DNA from: an uncultured Pelagimonas sp.
GTDB taxonomy: Bacteria; Pseudomonadota; Alphaproteobacteria; Rhodobacterales; Rhodobacteraceae
Assembly: GCA_947497905.1 (NCBI GenBank)
Contig: CANMIH010000009.1
Coordinates: 62,001-126,000 of the forward strand
Reading direction: 5' to 3'
Length of the DNA: 64,000 nucleotides
The notes under the pieces are model-generated. The model did no database searches and was not told where the DNA came from. It worked only from the letters and a program-made list of their open reading frames with translations. Position numbers and translations under genes: made by a program. Shown in pieces: positions 46,037 to 54,814 of this stretch. The stretch's first letter is position 1; each line of letters begins with the position of its first letter.

Positions 46037-47545
46037 ATGACCAAACCCGTCATCCTTACCATTCTCGACGGCTGGGGCCTGTCGGATGACACCACGGCCA
46101 ACGCTCCTTATCTGGCCAAAACGCCGACGATTGACCGGCTGACTGCGAGCTGTCCACATGCGACATTGTTCACCCATGGACCGGATGTGGGCCTGCCCAC
46201 CGGGCAAATGGGTAACTCGGAAGTGGGACATACCAATATTGGTGCGGGTCGTGTGGTGGCGATGGATCTGGGGCAGATTGATCTGTCGATCGAGGATGGC
46301 TCCTTTTTCCAAAACCCGGCGATCCTTGATTTTGCTGTGAAAGTGAAAAACGCTGGCGGTCGGGCGCATGTCATGGGGTTGACCTCGGATGGCGGGGTCC
46401 ATGCCCATTCCGATCATATTCTGGCTGCGGTGAAAGCCTTGACCGACGCGGGGCTCAGCACTGCCGTTCACGCCATCACGGATGGCCGCGATGTGGCGCC
46501 AACCTCGGCGGGGGATCAGGTCGCGGCATTTGAGCAGGCCCTGCCTGAGAATGCGGTTATCGCCACGGTGTCCGGGCGATACTACGCCATGGATCGGGAC
46601 AATCGCTGGGAACGGGTGGAACAGGCCTATCGCGCGATGATCGAGGCACAGGGCGCGCGATATGGTTCTGCGTTGGACGGTATTCAGGCAAGCTATGCCC
46701 AAGATGTGTCAGATGAGTTTGTGGTGCCATTTGTCGTCGGCGATTATGCAGGCATCCAGCCCGGGGACGGCATCTTTTTCCTCAATTTCCGCGCCGACCG
46801 TGCCCGCGAAATCCTCGCGGCAATCGGGGCACCTGCGTTTGACGGATTTGCACGTGAGCAAAAAGAGCTTTCGGCGCTGTTGGGGATGGTGGAATATTCG
46901 GACGACCATAACACCTATATGACCACCGCGTTTCCCAAACGTGAGATCGTCAATACGCTGGGCGAATGGGTGGCAAAACACGGAAAATCACAGTTCCGTC
47001 TGGCGGAAACCGAAAAATACCCCCATGTGACCTTCTTCCTCAACGGCGGCAAAGAAACCCCGGAGGCGGGTGAAGATCGGTTTATGCCCAAATCGCCCAA
47101 GGTGGCGACCTATGATCTGCAGCCTGAGATGAGCGCCGGAGAAGTGACCGAGCAATTCCTTGCCGCGATCGACCATGGCTATGACCTGATTGTTGTGAAC
47201 TACGCCAACCCGGATATGGTGGGCCACACAGGAGATATTCAGGCGGCGATTGCGGCCTGTGAGGCAGTCGATCAGGGACTTGGGCAGGTCGTGGACAAGC
47301 TGGAACAGACCGGGGGGGCTTTGCTGGTGATTGCGGATCACGGCAATTGTGAAACCATGGTGGATCCCGAAACAGGTGGTCCCCACACCGCGCACACCAC
47401 CAACCTTGTGCCGGCCATCCTCTATGGAGGCCCTGACGGTGCGACACTGCGCGACGGGCGCCTTGCGGATGTGGCCCCAACCCTGTTGCAGCTCATGGGG
47501 CTGGCGCAACCGGAGGAAATGACCGGCGAAAGCCTGATCGCGTGA
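46037..47545 (+). CDS. gpmI: 2,3-bisphosphoglycerate-independent phosphoglycerate mutase
   Basis: iPGM interconverts 3- and 2-phosphoglycerate in glycolysis and gluconeogenesis, using Mn2+. The 502-residue protein has the metal-binding DGWG near residue 11, the catalytic Ser61 in GNSEVGHTNIGAGR, and the phosphatase-like ADHGNCE and FVPF-type segments. Length is normal. The start is behind GAGAGGG, part of a possible structural switch. It overlaps the EnvC-like gene by 4 bp (GTGA). Confidence 0.95.
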   Translation: MTKPVILTILDGWGLSDDTTANAPYLAKTPTIDRLTASCPHATLFTHGPDVGLPTGQMGNSEVGHTNIGAGRVVAMDLGQIDLSIEDGSFFQNPAILDFAVKVKNAGGRAHVMGLTSDGGVHAHSDHILAAVKALTDAGLSTAVHAITDGRDVAPTSAGDQVAAFEQALPENAVIATVSGRYYAMDRDNRWERVEQAYRAMIEAQGARYGSALDGIQASYAQDVSDEFVVPFVVGDYAGIQPGDGIFFLNFRADRAREILAAIGAPAFDGFAREQKELSALLGMVEYSDDHNTYMTTAFPKREIVNTLGEWVAKHGKSQFRLAETEKYPHVTFFLNGGKETPEAGEDRFMPKSPKVATYDLQPEMSAGEVTEQFLAAIDHGYDLIVVNYANPDMVGHTGDIQAAIAACEAVDQGLGQVVDKLEQTGGALLVIADHGNCETMVDPETGGPHTAHTTNLVPAILYGGPDGATLRDGRLADVAPTLLQLMGLAQPEEMTGESLIA

Positions 47546-48657
47546 GATCACTGGCGCTGATAGCTCTGCTTTGGGCGGTTCCTGTTGCTGCGCAAGACGC
47601 AGGTGCGGCCGCGCGTGTGGCGGCTGAAGCGCTGCAAGAGGCAGGGATTGCTCTGGATCAGGCGGACAGCGCGCGCGACCGTGTTGCGGCCCTCACGGAT
47701 ACAGTCCGCGCCTATGAAGATGGGATGACCGCCATGCGGGAAGGGCTGCGCGCTGCGGCCATTCGTGAAACGGAGCTAAGCCGTAAACTGGAAGGTCAAG
47801 AAGCTGAGATTGCTCAACTTTTGGGAGTCCTTTCTGCCTTAGGCGGGCAGGCGGATCCGCAGAGTTTTCTTCATCCTAAGGGGCCTGTCGGCATGGCACG
47901 ATCAGGCATGCTTGTGGCGTCGATCACTCCGGGATTGGCCGCGCAGGCAGAGGAGCTACGGGCGGACCTGCAAGAAGTCACAGCTTTGCGTCAGCTCCAG
48001 CAAGACGCAGCGAACACTCTGCAAGCCGGGCTGACAGGGGTGCAGGACGCACGCGTTGCGCTGAGCCAGGCGATTGCGGACCGTACAGATTTACCGCGCC
48101 GTTTTACCGAAGACCCTGTGCGGACGCAGATTCTGATCAGTTCAACCGAAACTCTAAATGGCTTCGCCAGTGGATTGAAAGACATCGCCGAAGGTGAGCT
48201 GCAAGGTGGTCTGCCGGATATCGAAATTCGCAAAGGCCGTTTGGCGTTACCGGTGCGAGGCGTTGTTTTGCGTCGCGCAGGCGAAGCGGATGCGGCGGGT
48301 GTCACGCGACCGGGGATCGTTTTGGCGACTAACCCTCGCGCATTGGTCACAACGCCAGCTGCGGCCACGATTCGCTATAGCGGGCCTTTGCTTGATTACG
48401 GTTTGGTCACGATTTTGGAGCCACAGGCCAATCTATTGATTGTGCTCGCAGGGATGTCAGAAACCTATACGGAAACGGGGCAAGTTGTCCCTGAGGATAG
48501 CCCGATTGGCCTGATGGGCGGGGCTCTGCCTGATGATATCTCGTCACCAAGTGGTGAGGGGGCTGGTACTGATCGTTCAGAAACGCTCTATATAGAGGTC
48601 AGAGAGGGCGATACGCCCATCGATCCGCTTTTGTGGTTCGCAACCGACAAGGGATAA
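47542..48657 (+). CDS. EnvC-like murein hydrolase activator (degenerate LytM domain)
   Basis: The 371-residue protein starts with GTG overlapping the gpmI stop (GTGA). A signal peptide (RSLALIALLWAVPVAAQ) precedes a coiled-coil region (about 20-170). The C-terminal LytM/M23-like domain (about 230-335) lacks the metal ligands: the expected HxxxD is replaced around GVTRPGIVLAT, and HxH is replaced by VLAGMSE. EnvC-type proteins do not cleave peptidoglycan but activate amidases. The next gene, ctpA, is a tail-specific protease, a common partner. Function as an activator is inferred from this degenerate state. Confidence 0.85.
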   Translation: MRSLALIALLWAVPVAAQDAGAAARVAAEALQEAGIALDQADSARDRVAALTDTVRAYEDGMTAMREGLRAAAIRETELSRKLEGQEAEIAQLLGVLSALGGQADPQSFLHPKGPVGMARSGMLVASITPGLAAQAEELRADLQEVTALRQLQQDAANTLQAGLTGVQDARVALSQAIADRTDLPRRFTEDPVRTQILISSTETLNGFASGLKDIAEGELQGGLPDIEIRKGRLALPVRGVVLRRAGEADAAGVTRPGIVLATNPRALVTTPAAATIRYSGPLLDYGLVTILEPQANLLIVLAGMSETYTETGQVVPEDSPIGLMGGALPDDISSPSGEGAGTDRSETLYIEVREGDTPIDPLLWFATDKG

Positions 48658-48664
48658 ATACGGT

Positions 48665-49999
48665 ATGAAGAAATTTGTCATGGCCGCGCTGGGCGGTACA
48701 CTGGCCTCGGTGGTTGCAACCACTCAGTTTGTCGGGCCTCTTTTGGCTCAGGAACAAAATCGCCCCTCCAGCGTCTATGAACAGCTTGATCTGTTTGGTG
48801 ACATCTTTGAACGGATCCGCGCGCAATATGTCAGCGAAGTGGATGAGGCTGACCTGATTGAAGCGGCCATCAATGGCATGCTGACTTCGCTTGATCCGCA
48901 CTCAAGCTATCTGCCGCCCGATGATGCCGCAGACATGCGTGTGCAGACCCGTGGCGAGTTTGGCGGTCTTGGCATTGAGGTGACGCAGGAAGATGGCTTT
49001 GTGAAAGTTGTCTCTCCCATTGATGACACACCCGCAGATGCGGCAGGTGTCGAGGCCGGTGACTTCATCACGCACGTCGATGGCGAAAGTGTGCTGGGTC
49101 TGAACTTGGATGAGGCCGTAGACAAGATGCGCGGGCCGGTCGGCTCTGAGATTGTCATCACCATCGTCCGAGAAGGCGAGGACGAGCCGTTTGACATCAC
49201 GATCATCCGCGACACCATCAAGCTGACTGCTGTGCGGTCGCGCCTTGAGGCTGAAACCGTTATTCTGCGCGTCACCACCTTCAACGATCAGACCTTCCCG
49301 AACCTGTCGGCTGGCATTGCCAAACAGATCGAAGAGGCGGGCGGTATCGATAACGTCAATGGTTTCGTGCTTGATTTGCGCAACAACCCTGGTGGATTGC
49401 TGACACAGGCGATCCGCGTGTCGGATGCATTCCTCAATGAAGGTGAGATCGTTTCAACCCGTGGGCGCGATCCGTCCGATGGGGAGCGTTTCAACGCGAC
49501 ACTGGGCGATCTGGCGGAAGGCAAACCTCTGGTTGTTTTGATCAATGGCGGGTCGGCTTCGGCCTCTGAGATTGTGGCCGGTGCTCTGCAAGATCACCGT
49601 CGCGCTATTGTTGTTGGAACCAAATCCTTCGGGAAAGGCTCGGTTCAGACCGTGATGCCGCTGCGCGGCAATGGCGCGATGCGTCTGACCACAGCGCGCT
49701 ATTACACGCCGTCGGGTCGTTCTATCCAGGCGCTGGGTGTGTCCCCGGACATCGTTGTTGAACAGCCGCGTCGCGACCCGAATGCAGAGGAAGAGGAAAC
49801 AACAAACCGCTTCTCGCGCTCAGAAGCTGATCTGCGTGGCAGCCTCGACAATGACTCGCTGACCGAAGACGAGATCCGCCAGATCGAAGCGGATCGTGCC
49901 AAGGCCGAAGAAGCGGCAAAACTGCGTGAAGAGGATTACCAGCTGGCCTATGCCATCGATATCCTGCGCGGCCTGTCGGCGCTGGGCCCGAAACAGTAA
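48665..49999 (+). CDS. ctpA: Carboxyl-terminal processing protease (S41)
   Basis: The 444-residue protein has an N-terminal signal segment (MAALGGTLASVVATTQF), a PDZ domain (about 95-170: GLGIEVTQEDG, VVSPIDDTPADAAGVEAGD) and the S41 protease domain. The catalytic dyad is Ser299 in GGSASASE and Lys324 in GTKSFGKGSVQ, 25 residues apart as in E. coli Prc. Such proteases cleave C-terminal tails of envelope proteins or murein hydrolases. It is 7 bp after the EnvC-like gene. A charged C-terminal tail is present. Confidence 0.94.
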   Translation: MKKFVMAALGGTLASVVATTQFVGPLLAQEQNRPSSVYEQLDLFGDIFERIRAQYVSEVDEADLIEAAINGMLTSLDPHSSYLPPDDAADMRVQTRGEFGGLGIEVTQEDGFVKVVSPIDDTPADAAGVEAGDFITHVDGESVLGLNLDEAVDKMRGPVGSEIVITIVREGEDEPFDITIIRDTIKLTAVRSRLEAETVILRVTTFNDQTFPNLSAGIAKQIEEAGGIDNVNGFVLDLRNNPGGLLTQAIRVSDAFLNEGEIVSTRGRDPSDGERFNATLGDLAEGKPLVVLINGGSASASEIVAGALQDHRRAIVVGTKSFGKGSVQTVMPLRGNGAMRLTTARYYTPSGRSIQALGVSPDIVVEQPRRDPNAEEEETTNRFSRSEADLRGSLDNDSLTEDEIRQIEADRAKAEEAAKLREEDYQLAYAIDILRGLSALGPKQ

Positions 50000-50048
50000 C
50001 TTTATCAGCGCCTAATGTATTGTAGCAGGCGCGCTATCGAAAGAAAAA

Positions 50049-50082
50049 GGCACCTCCGGGACGAGATGGTACCGGAGGTGCC
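50049..50082 (-). terminator. Hairpin with a T-tract only on the minus strand
   Basis: GGCACCTCCGG (50049-50059) and CCGGAGGTGCC (50072-50082) form a perfect 11-bp stem with a 12-base loop. Only the minus strand gives a T-run (TTTTTCTTT) after it, yet both flanking genes are on the plus strand. See findings. Confidence 0.6.
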
Positions 50083-50105
50083 GCTACAGTTGAAAGATCG
50101 GCTTT

Positions 50106-50978
50106 ATGAATTTTTTTAGCTTCCTCTCCCGACGCCATGCTGATTTGGAGCAAACTACCCCCCTTGCCTTTGGTTCATTCCAATTGGGGGCTTTTAGTCA
50201 ATGGTATGTTGCGCAAATTGCCAAAGGGAAAACAGACCTATTGTCCAAGCGCCTCCGGCTAATGGGACGCGACAGGATGCGTCGGACTACTGAGATTGCA
50301 GATGTTGTATATGATGGTTTCCGATTGCGCCTTTATCCGAGTGAAAACACATGTGACATGGAAATCTGCCTTTATCAGAAGCATAGTGAGGAAGACGAGT
50401 TTCGACTGTTTGAAACAGAAGTTTCAGGAAAGGCGACCTTTGTAGATATCGGCGCTAACATAGGTCTTTACTCTTTGCGTGCGGCGCGCGCTATGGCGCC
50501 TTCGGGGCGCGTGATTGCCTTTGAACCGGATTGTCGTACTGCACAGAAACTGCGCAAGAACTTAGAACTAAACGATGTCTGTTCGGTGGAGGTTGTCGAG
50601 AAAGCTCTGGGACGCGAGGCGGGCGAGCTGCAGCTGTATTCCGTTAGTAAAAAGAATGCCGGCCGAAACTCTCTGAGAGCGGAAATTGGTAAGCGGCGTC
50701 CCTCTCGAACTGTGCAGGTCGTGCCACTGTTTGAAGAATTGACGAAACACGATTTTGCAAATGTAGATGTTATGAAAATCGATGTCGAAGGGTTTGAGGA
50801 TGAAGTCCTTGTACCGTTCTTTGAAACGGCACACCGTAATCTTTGGCCGAAGTATCTCATGGTTGAAGTTGTGCTGAAGCACCTTTGGGGAAACGACCTT
50901 ATCGCGAAGCTTGAGATGTTGGGGTATGAACGTGTCTTCGAAAACAGCGGAAATATCCACTTCAGGCTACTAGGCTAA
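50106..50978 (+). CDS. FkbM-family methyltransferase
   Basis: The 290-residue SAM-dependent enzyme has the FVDIGANIGLYSLRAA SAM loop near residue 118, VIAFEPDCRTAQKL nearby and the VDVMKIDVEGFEDEVL metal- or substrate-binding segment near 220, all FkbM features. FkbM enzymes often O-methylate sugars or polysaccharides. The gene looks visibly more AT-rich than ctpA and rppH, so recent acquisition is possible. It follows an inverted-repeat hairpin. Substrate unknown. Confidence 0.86.
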   Translation: MNFFSFLSRRHADLEQTTPLAFGSFQLGAFSQWYVAQIAKGKTDLLSKRLRLMGRDRMRRTTEIADVVYDGFRLRLYPSENTCDMEICLYQKHSEEDEFRLFETEVSGKATFVDIGANIGLYSLRAARAMAPSGRVIAFEPDCRTAQKLRKNLELNDVCSVEVVEKALGREAGELQLYSVSKKNAGRNSLRAEIGKRRPSRTVQVVPLFEELTKHDFANVDVMKIDVEGFEDEVLVPFFETAHRNLWPKYLMVEVVLKHLWGNDLIAKLEMLGYERVFENSGNIHFRLLG

Positions 50979-51100
50979 AATGATCCTTCTTAGCATGACC
51001 AGCAAACAAGCAGAGTGACGCCCTAGGTCTTTTATTCAAATCGAACTTGTCGGCGGGCGATGAGAAAGATACCCACCGGCAAACCGTTATGAGGCCGCAG

Positions 51101-51601
51101 ATGACCAATACTATGACACCCGAAGACATTGCCAAACTTCCCTACCGACAGAACGTGGGCGTCATGCTTGTGAACGCGGAGGGCCACGTCTGGGTTGGGC
51201 AGCGCCTTGATGCCAAGGTGGATCAACCGGCCTGGCAGATGCCGCAGGGCGGGATCGACAAAGGCGAAGATCCCCGCACCGCTGCGCTGCGCGAGCTGGA
51301 GGAAGAAACCGGGATTTCGCCGGATCATGTCACCGTCGAGGGCGAAACCGAGGGATGGATTGCCTATGATCTTCCCCATGACATCGTGCCCCGGATCTGG
51401 AAAGGTAAGTATCGCGGGCAAGAGCAAAAGTGGTTCCTGCTGCGCTTTCATGGCACCGATGACATGGTGCAGATCGATGGTGAGCATCCAGAGTTTTCCG
51501 AATGGCGCTGGTTGCCTGCCGATGAGGTGGTCGCCCAGATCGTGCCTTTCAAGCGGGCCGTCTATGAACAGGTGATCGCGGCGTTTAAGGACAAACTCTG
51601 A
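51101..51601 (+). CDS. rppH: RNA pyrophosphohydrolase RppH
   Basis: RppH removes pyrophosphate from the 5' end of mRNA to trigger decay. The 166-residue Nudix protein starts [20 protein letters not shown] (ATG at 51101 with GAGG 6 bp before; 51089 and 51113 are alternatives). The Nudix box [23 protein letters not shown] is complete. [15 protein letters not shown] and the KWFLLRFHG core match alphaproteobacterial RppH. It starts a plus-strand run with the two Cys-rich secreted genes. Confidence 0.94.
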   Translation: MTNTMTPEDIAKLPYRQNVGVMLVNAEGHVWVGQRLDAKVDQPAWQMPQGGIDKGEDPRTAALRELEEETGISPDHVTVEGETEGWIAYDLPHDIVPRIWKGKYRGQEQKWFLLRFHGTDDMVQIDGEHPEFSEWRWLPADEVVAQIVPFKRAVYEQVIAAFKDKL

Positions 51602-52089
51602 TGCGACATCTGCTGTTTTCTTTGGCAATTTTTGTGGTGAGTGCCACGCAAGCTATGGCGCTAAGTTGCCTACCGGTGGATGTACCGGCAAGCTTTAAGA
51701 GGGCTCAGGAAGACAGCGCACAGTGGATCATCGTCAAAGGTCGCCTGACATTTGACGAATCCAAACTGCCCGAGACTGATTGGGATCGTCAAGAGCTCAC
51801 GCCGCAGAAAACGCGCATTCCGGCGCGTTTTAGGGGCAAATCCCTGACCCGTGCGGGATTTACCAATACCTTCAAAACGCCCCTGACCTTGGAAGTGCAA
51901 TGCGCGGGGCCGTGGTGCGCAGGGGCCGCGTCAGGCGAGTATCTGGCCTTTGTGCGCAAAGATGCCGGCGGATATACCGCGATTGCCGCGCCCTGTGGCG
52001 GATGGTTGTTTGCCAACCCAACGCCGACACAGCTCGGGCAAGCGCAGCAGTGCCTGACCGGTGGTCCTTGTGAGCCTGAGGGCTTCTGA
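51601..52089 (+). CDS. Secreted cysteine-rich protein, tandem paralog 1
   Basis: I do not recognise this 162-residue protein. It has a signal peptide (LLFSLAIFVVSATQAMALS) and six mature cysteines in the pattern ALSC, VQCAGPWCA, APCGGW, QQCLTGGPC, which suggests three disulfides in the periplasm or outside. Conserved W-I-V-K-G-x-L-x-FD and LTRAGFT segments recur in the neighbour. Its start codon overlaps the end of rppH (TGATG). Function unknown. Confidence 0.7.
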   Translation: MRHLLFSLAIFVVSATQAMALSCLPVDVPASFKRAQEDSAQWIIVKGRLTFDESKLPETDWDRQELTPQKTRIPARFRGKSLTRAGFTNTFKTPLTLEVQCAGPWCAGAASGEYLAFVRKDAGGYTAIAAPCGGWLFANPTPTQLGQAQQCLTGGPCEPEGF

Positions 52090-52173
52090 AACGGCCTGTC
52101 TATTCTGCCGCGTGACAGAGGCCTGCGGGTTTGAGATCATGACTTCAATTTCAGCAAGAGAATTGAGGTTGAG

Positions 52174-52650
52174 ATGTTCAAATGGAGTGGAGTGCTATTG
52201 GCACTAATGGCTTCACCGCTTTATGCGCTCAGTTGCAGTGAACCGGATGTGGCGCGTATTTTCAAAGTCGTGGATGAGGACCCGACCCCTTGGGTGATTG
52301 TGCATGGGACGCTCGATTTTGATCGCGAGGATCTGCCGGAATATGATTGGGATGATCCTGAAAACACCGTGCCTGTCACCCGCGTTCAGGCGAAATTTGA
52401 TGGGCATTCTCTGACACGGCAAGGGTTTACGGCGCGGTTTCGTAAACCTGTGACGCTGGAAGTCGAATGCAACGAGGTGTGGTGCGCGTGGGATCCACCG
52501 GGAGAATACATGGCGTTTCTGCGCCAAGACGGGGATCAGTATGCGACGGCCTCGGTGGCCTGTGGACCTTATCTGATCTGGAAACCAAGCAAAGCTCAAT
52601 TGCGTCAGGCGCGCCGATGTCTGCGCGGTGGGTCGTGTCAGCCTAAATAG
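52174..52650 (+). CDS. Secreted cysteine-rich protein, tandem paralog 2
   Basis: The 158-residue paralog of the preceding gene has a signal peptide (MFKWSGVLLALMASPLYALS) and the same six-cysteine frame: ALSC, VECNEVWCA, VACGPY, RRCLRGGSC. WVIVHGTLDFDREDLPEYDWDD and SLTRQGFTARF align with copy 1, so this is a tandem duplication with good preservation of disulfide positions. It ends two bases before the stop of the convergent lytic transglycosylase gene. No function assigned. Confidence 0.7.
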   Translation: MFKWSGVLLALMASPLYALSCSEPDVARIFKVVDEDPTPWVIVHGTLDFDREDLPEYDWDDPENTVPVTRVQAKFDGHSLTRQGFTARFRKPVTLEVECNEVWCAWDPPGEYMAFLRQDGDQYATASVACGPYLIWKPSKAQLRQARRCLRGGSCQPK

Positions 52651-52652
52651 AA

Positions 52653-53978
52653 CTAACGCAACCGTTGCAGGATACCCGGTGATGCATAGCCGTCCTGCGG
52701 CAGGCCTTGGGATTTTTGATAATCCCGCAGCGCCTGAACGGTACGCGGCCCTATGCGACCATCCACACCACGGGTGTTAAACCCGCGCGCGGTCAGACGT
52801 CGCTGAAGCTCTTTGCGTTCGCTGCGCGTCAGGGCACGGTCGCCACGGGGCCAGGTCCCCTGAATTGCAGGACCGCCGACAAGCCGGTCTGACAGGTGGC
52901 CTACCCCGATGACATAGGCATCTGCGGGATTGTATCGCTCGATCACCCGGAAATTGCCAAAGATCAGAAACGCCGGGCCACTGTGTCCTGCAGGAAGCAG
53001 GATAGACGCCGTGCCATATTCTGGCACGGGTTGGCCATTGATCCCCATCACCCCACGCCGTGCCCAGTCCGAGGGCATCCGCTGGATCTTGCGGTTGGCT
53101 TGTGCATGGTCAAAACCGCTAGGCAAACGCACCTCGACACCCCAGGGCTGTCCATAGGTCCAACCCTTGGATTTGAGGAAATTGGCGGTTGAGGCCAGGG
53201 CGTCGGTAGGATCGTCGCTCCAGATATCACGCCGCCCGTCACCCGTGTAATCCACGGCAAGGGTTTGGAACGATGTGGGCATGAACTGGGTATGCCCCAT
53301 GGCCCCGGCCCAGCTGCCGGTCATGTTTCGCGGTTCAGTATCGCCTTTCTGGATAATCTTGAGGGCGGCGATGAGCTGGGCTTCAAAGAACTTCTGACGG
53401 CGCCCATCAAAGGCCAGAATGGCCATGGATTGAATAACCGGTTTTGAGCCGCGAAACGTGCCGTAGGCGGATTCTAAACCCCAGATCGCCACAACCACCT
53501 CTTTGTCGACTTGATAGGTGTCTTCGATCCGCTGAAGGATGGTCGCGTGGGTGCGCAACGCGGATTGCCCATTTTCAATCCGACTGTCAGAGGCCGCGCT
53601 GTCAAGATAATCCCACAGAGTCTTGGTGAATTCAGATTGGTTGCTGTCGCGTTGTATGACCTCAGGGTCATAGGCAACCGAACGCAGGGCCCGGTCCAAT
53701 GTGGCCTCTCGAATGCCTTCTGACCGGGCGCGGGCGCGAAAGCCGGTCAGCCAACGGCGAAAGCGCGATTTGGTGGCCTCGGAGACAGGGGGCAAAGCGG
53801 GTTTTGCCAAGGCCGCTGGTCGCGAAACCGGGCGTAGTGCGGTTTTTGGTGCTGAGAGGATGTCGGCGCTCTGCTGTGGCTCTGGGCGGGCCTGAGGGCG
53901 CAGTGACGTGGTCGGGGCCTCGGCCATAGCCAACCCCGGCAGGATCAACAGGACGAGCCCTCCCAAAAATACACGCAT
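52653..53978 (-). CDS. Lytic murein transglycosylase (MltB type) with peptidoglycan-binding domain
   Basis: The 441-residue protein starts MRVFLGGLVLLILPGLAMAEA (ATG at 53978), a signal peptide. An SLT_2 domain with catalytic Glu169 in WGLESAYGTF and GAMGHTQFMPTSF follows, then a C-terminal PG_binding_1 domain (about 375-440: LQRRLTARGFNTRGVDGRIGPRTVQALRDYQ). It cleaves the glycan strand with 1,6-anhydro ends. No lipobox, so it is probably soluble in the periplasm. It is 25 bp after the WYL regulator gene. Confidence 0.92.
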   Translation of the reverse strand: MRVFLGGLVLLILPGLAMAEAPTTSLRPQARPEPQQSADILSAPKTALRPVSRPAALAKPALPPVSEATKSRFRRWLTGFRARARSEGIREATLDRALRSVAYDPEVIQRDSNQSEFTKTLWDYLDSAASDSRIENGQSALRTHATILQRIEDTYQVDKEVVVAIWGLESAYGTFRGSKPVIQSMAILAFDGRRQKFFEAQLIAALKIIQKGDTEPRNMTGSWAGAMGHTQFMPTSFQTLAVDYTGDGRRDIWSDDPTDALASTANFLKSKGWTYGQPWGVEVRLPSGFDHAQANRKIQRMPSDWARRGVMGINGQPVPEYGTASILLPAGHSGPAFLIFGNFRVIERYNPADAYVIGVGHLSDRLVGGPAIQGTWPRGDRALTRSERKELQRRLTARGFNTRGVDGRIGPRTVQALRDYQKSQGLPQDGYASPGILQRLR

Positions 53979-54003
53979 GTTGTTTGTCCGCTGCTCGGGT
54001 CTT

Positions 54004-54732
54004 TTAAGTATTTTTAGTATGCGCGGGCGATTTTGCGAGACCCTCTTGGATCTGACAGCGGAAATGCGCCAGCGCATCGCGCAGCAAGGGGACGCGGTTG
54101 GGCCGAAATGAGGTGTCGGTGACGGTCAGGTCGGCCATCCGATCCAGCCGAAAGGCGCGGAAATCCTGACGCAGCAAACACCAACCAATCAAGCAGCTGC
54201 TGTTTTGAAAATAGGTGATCGACAGGGGTTTGACTGTGCGCGATGTCTGGCTGCCATATTGATCCCCATAGGCGAAACGCACCTCGCGTTCTTCCCAACA
54301 GGCCTGTCGCAATGCCGTGGCATCTACGCTTGGAGCGGGCGGGGCAACAAAGCGTGTGGCTGACAGGACTGCATGTCGCAGGCGATGGGCCTGCGCTTCG
54401 GGCAATCGCGCCTGCAACCGCGCCATGGCGCGGGAGGCGGCTTTGGCCAAAGCTGGATCGCCGACCTGAACAACCTCGCGTAACCCCAACACCAGCGCCT
54501 CGAGCTCTTCATCATCAAACCCAAGTGGGGGCAGCGTGGCATCTTCTATCAACCGATAGCCATAGCCAGCTTCCCCGTCGATCACCGCCCCCAATTCCCG
54601 CAGGGTGTCGATGTCGCGGTACAATGTCCGCTCGGACACGCCTGTTTCCTGCGCAAGTGACTGCGCGGTGGCCGGTGCGGGCAGGCGGCGCAGCGCATCC
54701 ATCAGTTGGAACAGGCGGTGGGTTCTCGACAT
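54004..54732 (-). CDS. HTH-WYL transcriptional regulator (YafY type)
   Basis: The 242-residue protein has an N-terminal HTH (about 8-55: LFQLMDALRRLP, LAQETGVSERTLYRDIDTL) and a C-terminal WYL domain (about 140-225: VRFAYGDQYGSQTSRTVKPLSITYFQNSSCLIGWC). Such regulators bind ligands or nucleotides. It is divergent from the GST gene, and an inverted repeat between them is the likely operator. It also reads toward the lytic transglycosylase gene, 25 bp after its stop. Confidence 0.9.
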   Translation of the reverse strand: MSRTHRLFQLMDALRRLPAPATAQSLAQETGVSERTLYRDIDTLRELGAVIDGEAGYGYRLIEDATLPPLGFDDEELEALVLGLREVVQVGDPALAKAASRAMARLQARLPEAQAHRLRHAVLSATRFVAPPAPSVDATALRQACWEEREVRFAYGDQYGSQTSRTVKPLSITYFQNSSCLIGWCLLRQDFRAFRLDRMADLTVTDTSFRPNRVPLLRDALAHFRCQIQEGLAKSPAHTKNT

Positions 54733-54750
54733 AATTTCATTCTAGTATCA

Positions 54751-54775
54751 CCTCCTGACGAAAATTGACAGGAGG
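54751..54775. promoter_or_regulatory. Operator-like inverted repeat between WYL regulator and GST gene
   Basis: CCTCCTGAC (54751-54759) and GACAGGAGG (54767-54775) are inverted repeats with one mismatch, 7 bp apart. TTGACA (54765-54770) could be the -35 hexamer of the plus-strand GST promoter, so a bound regulator would block or recruit polymerase. Binding by the adjacent regulator is inferred from position. Confidence 0.45.
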
Positions 54776-54814
54776 CCCGGTTAGCTAAGGGGCAGTTCAA
54801 ATTAGGAGATAGAG

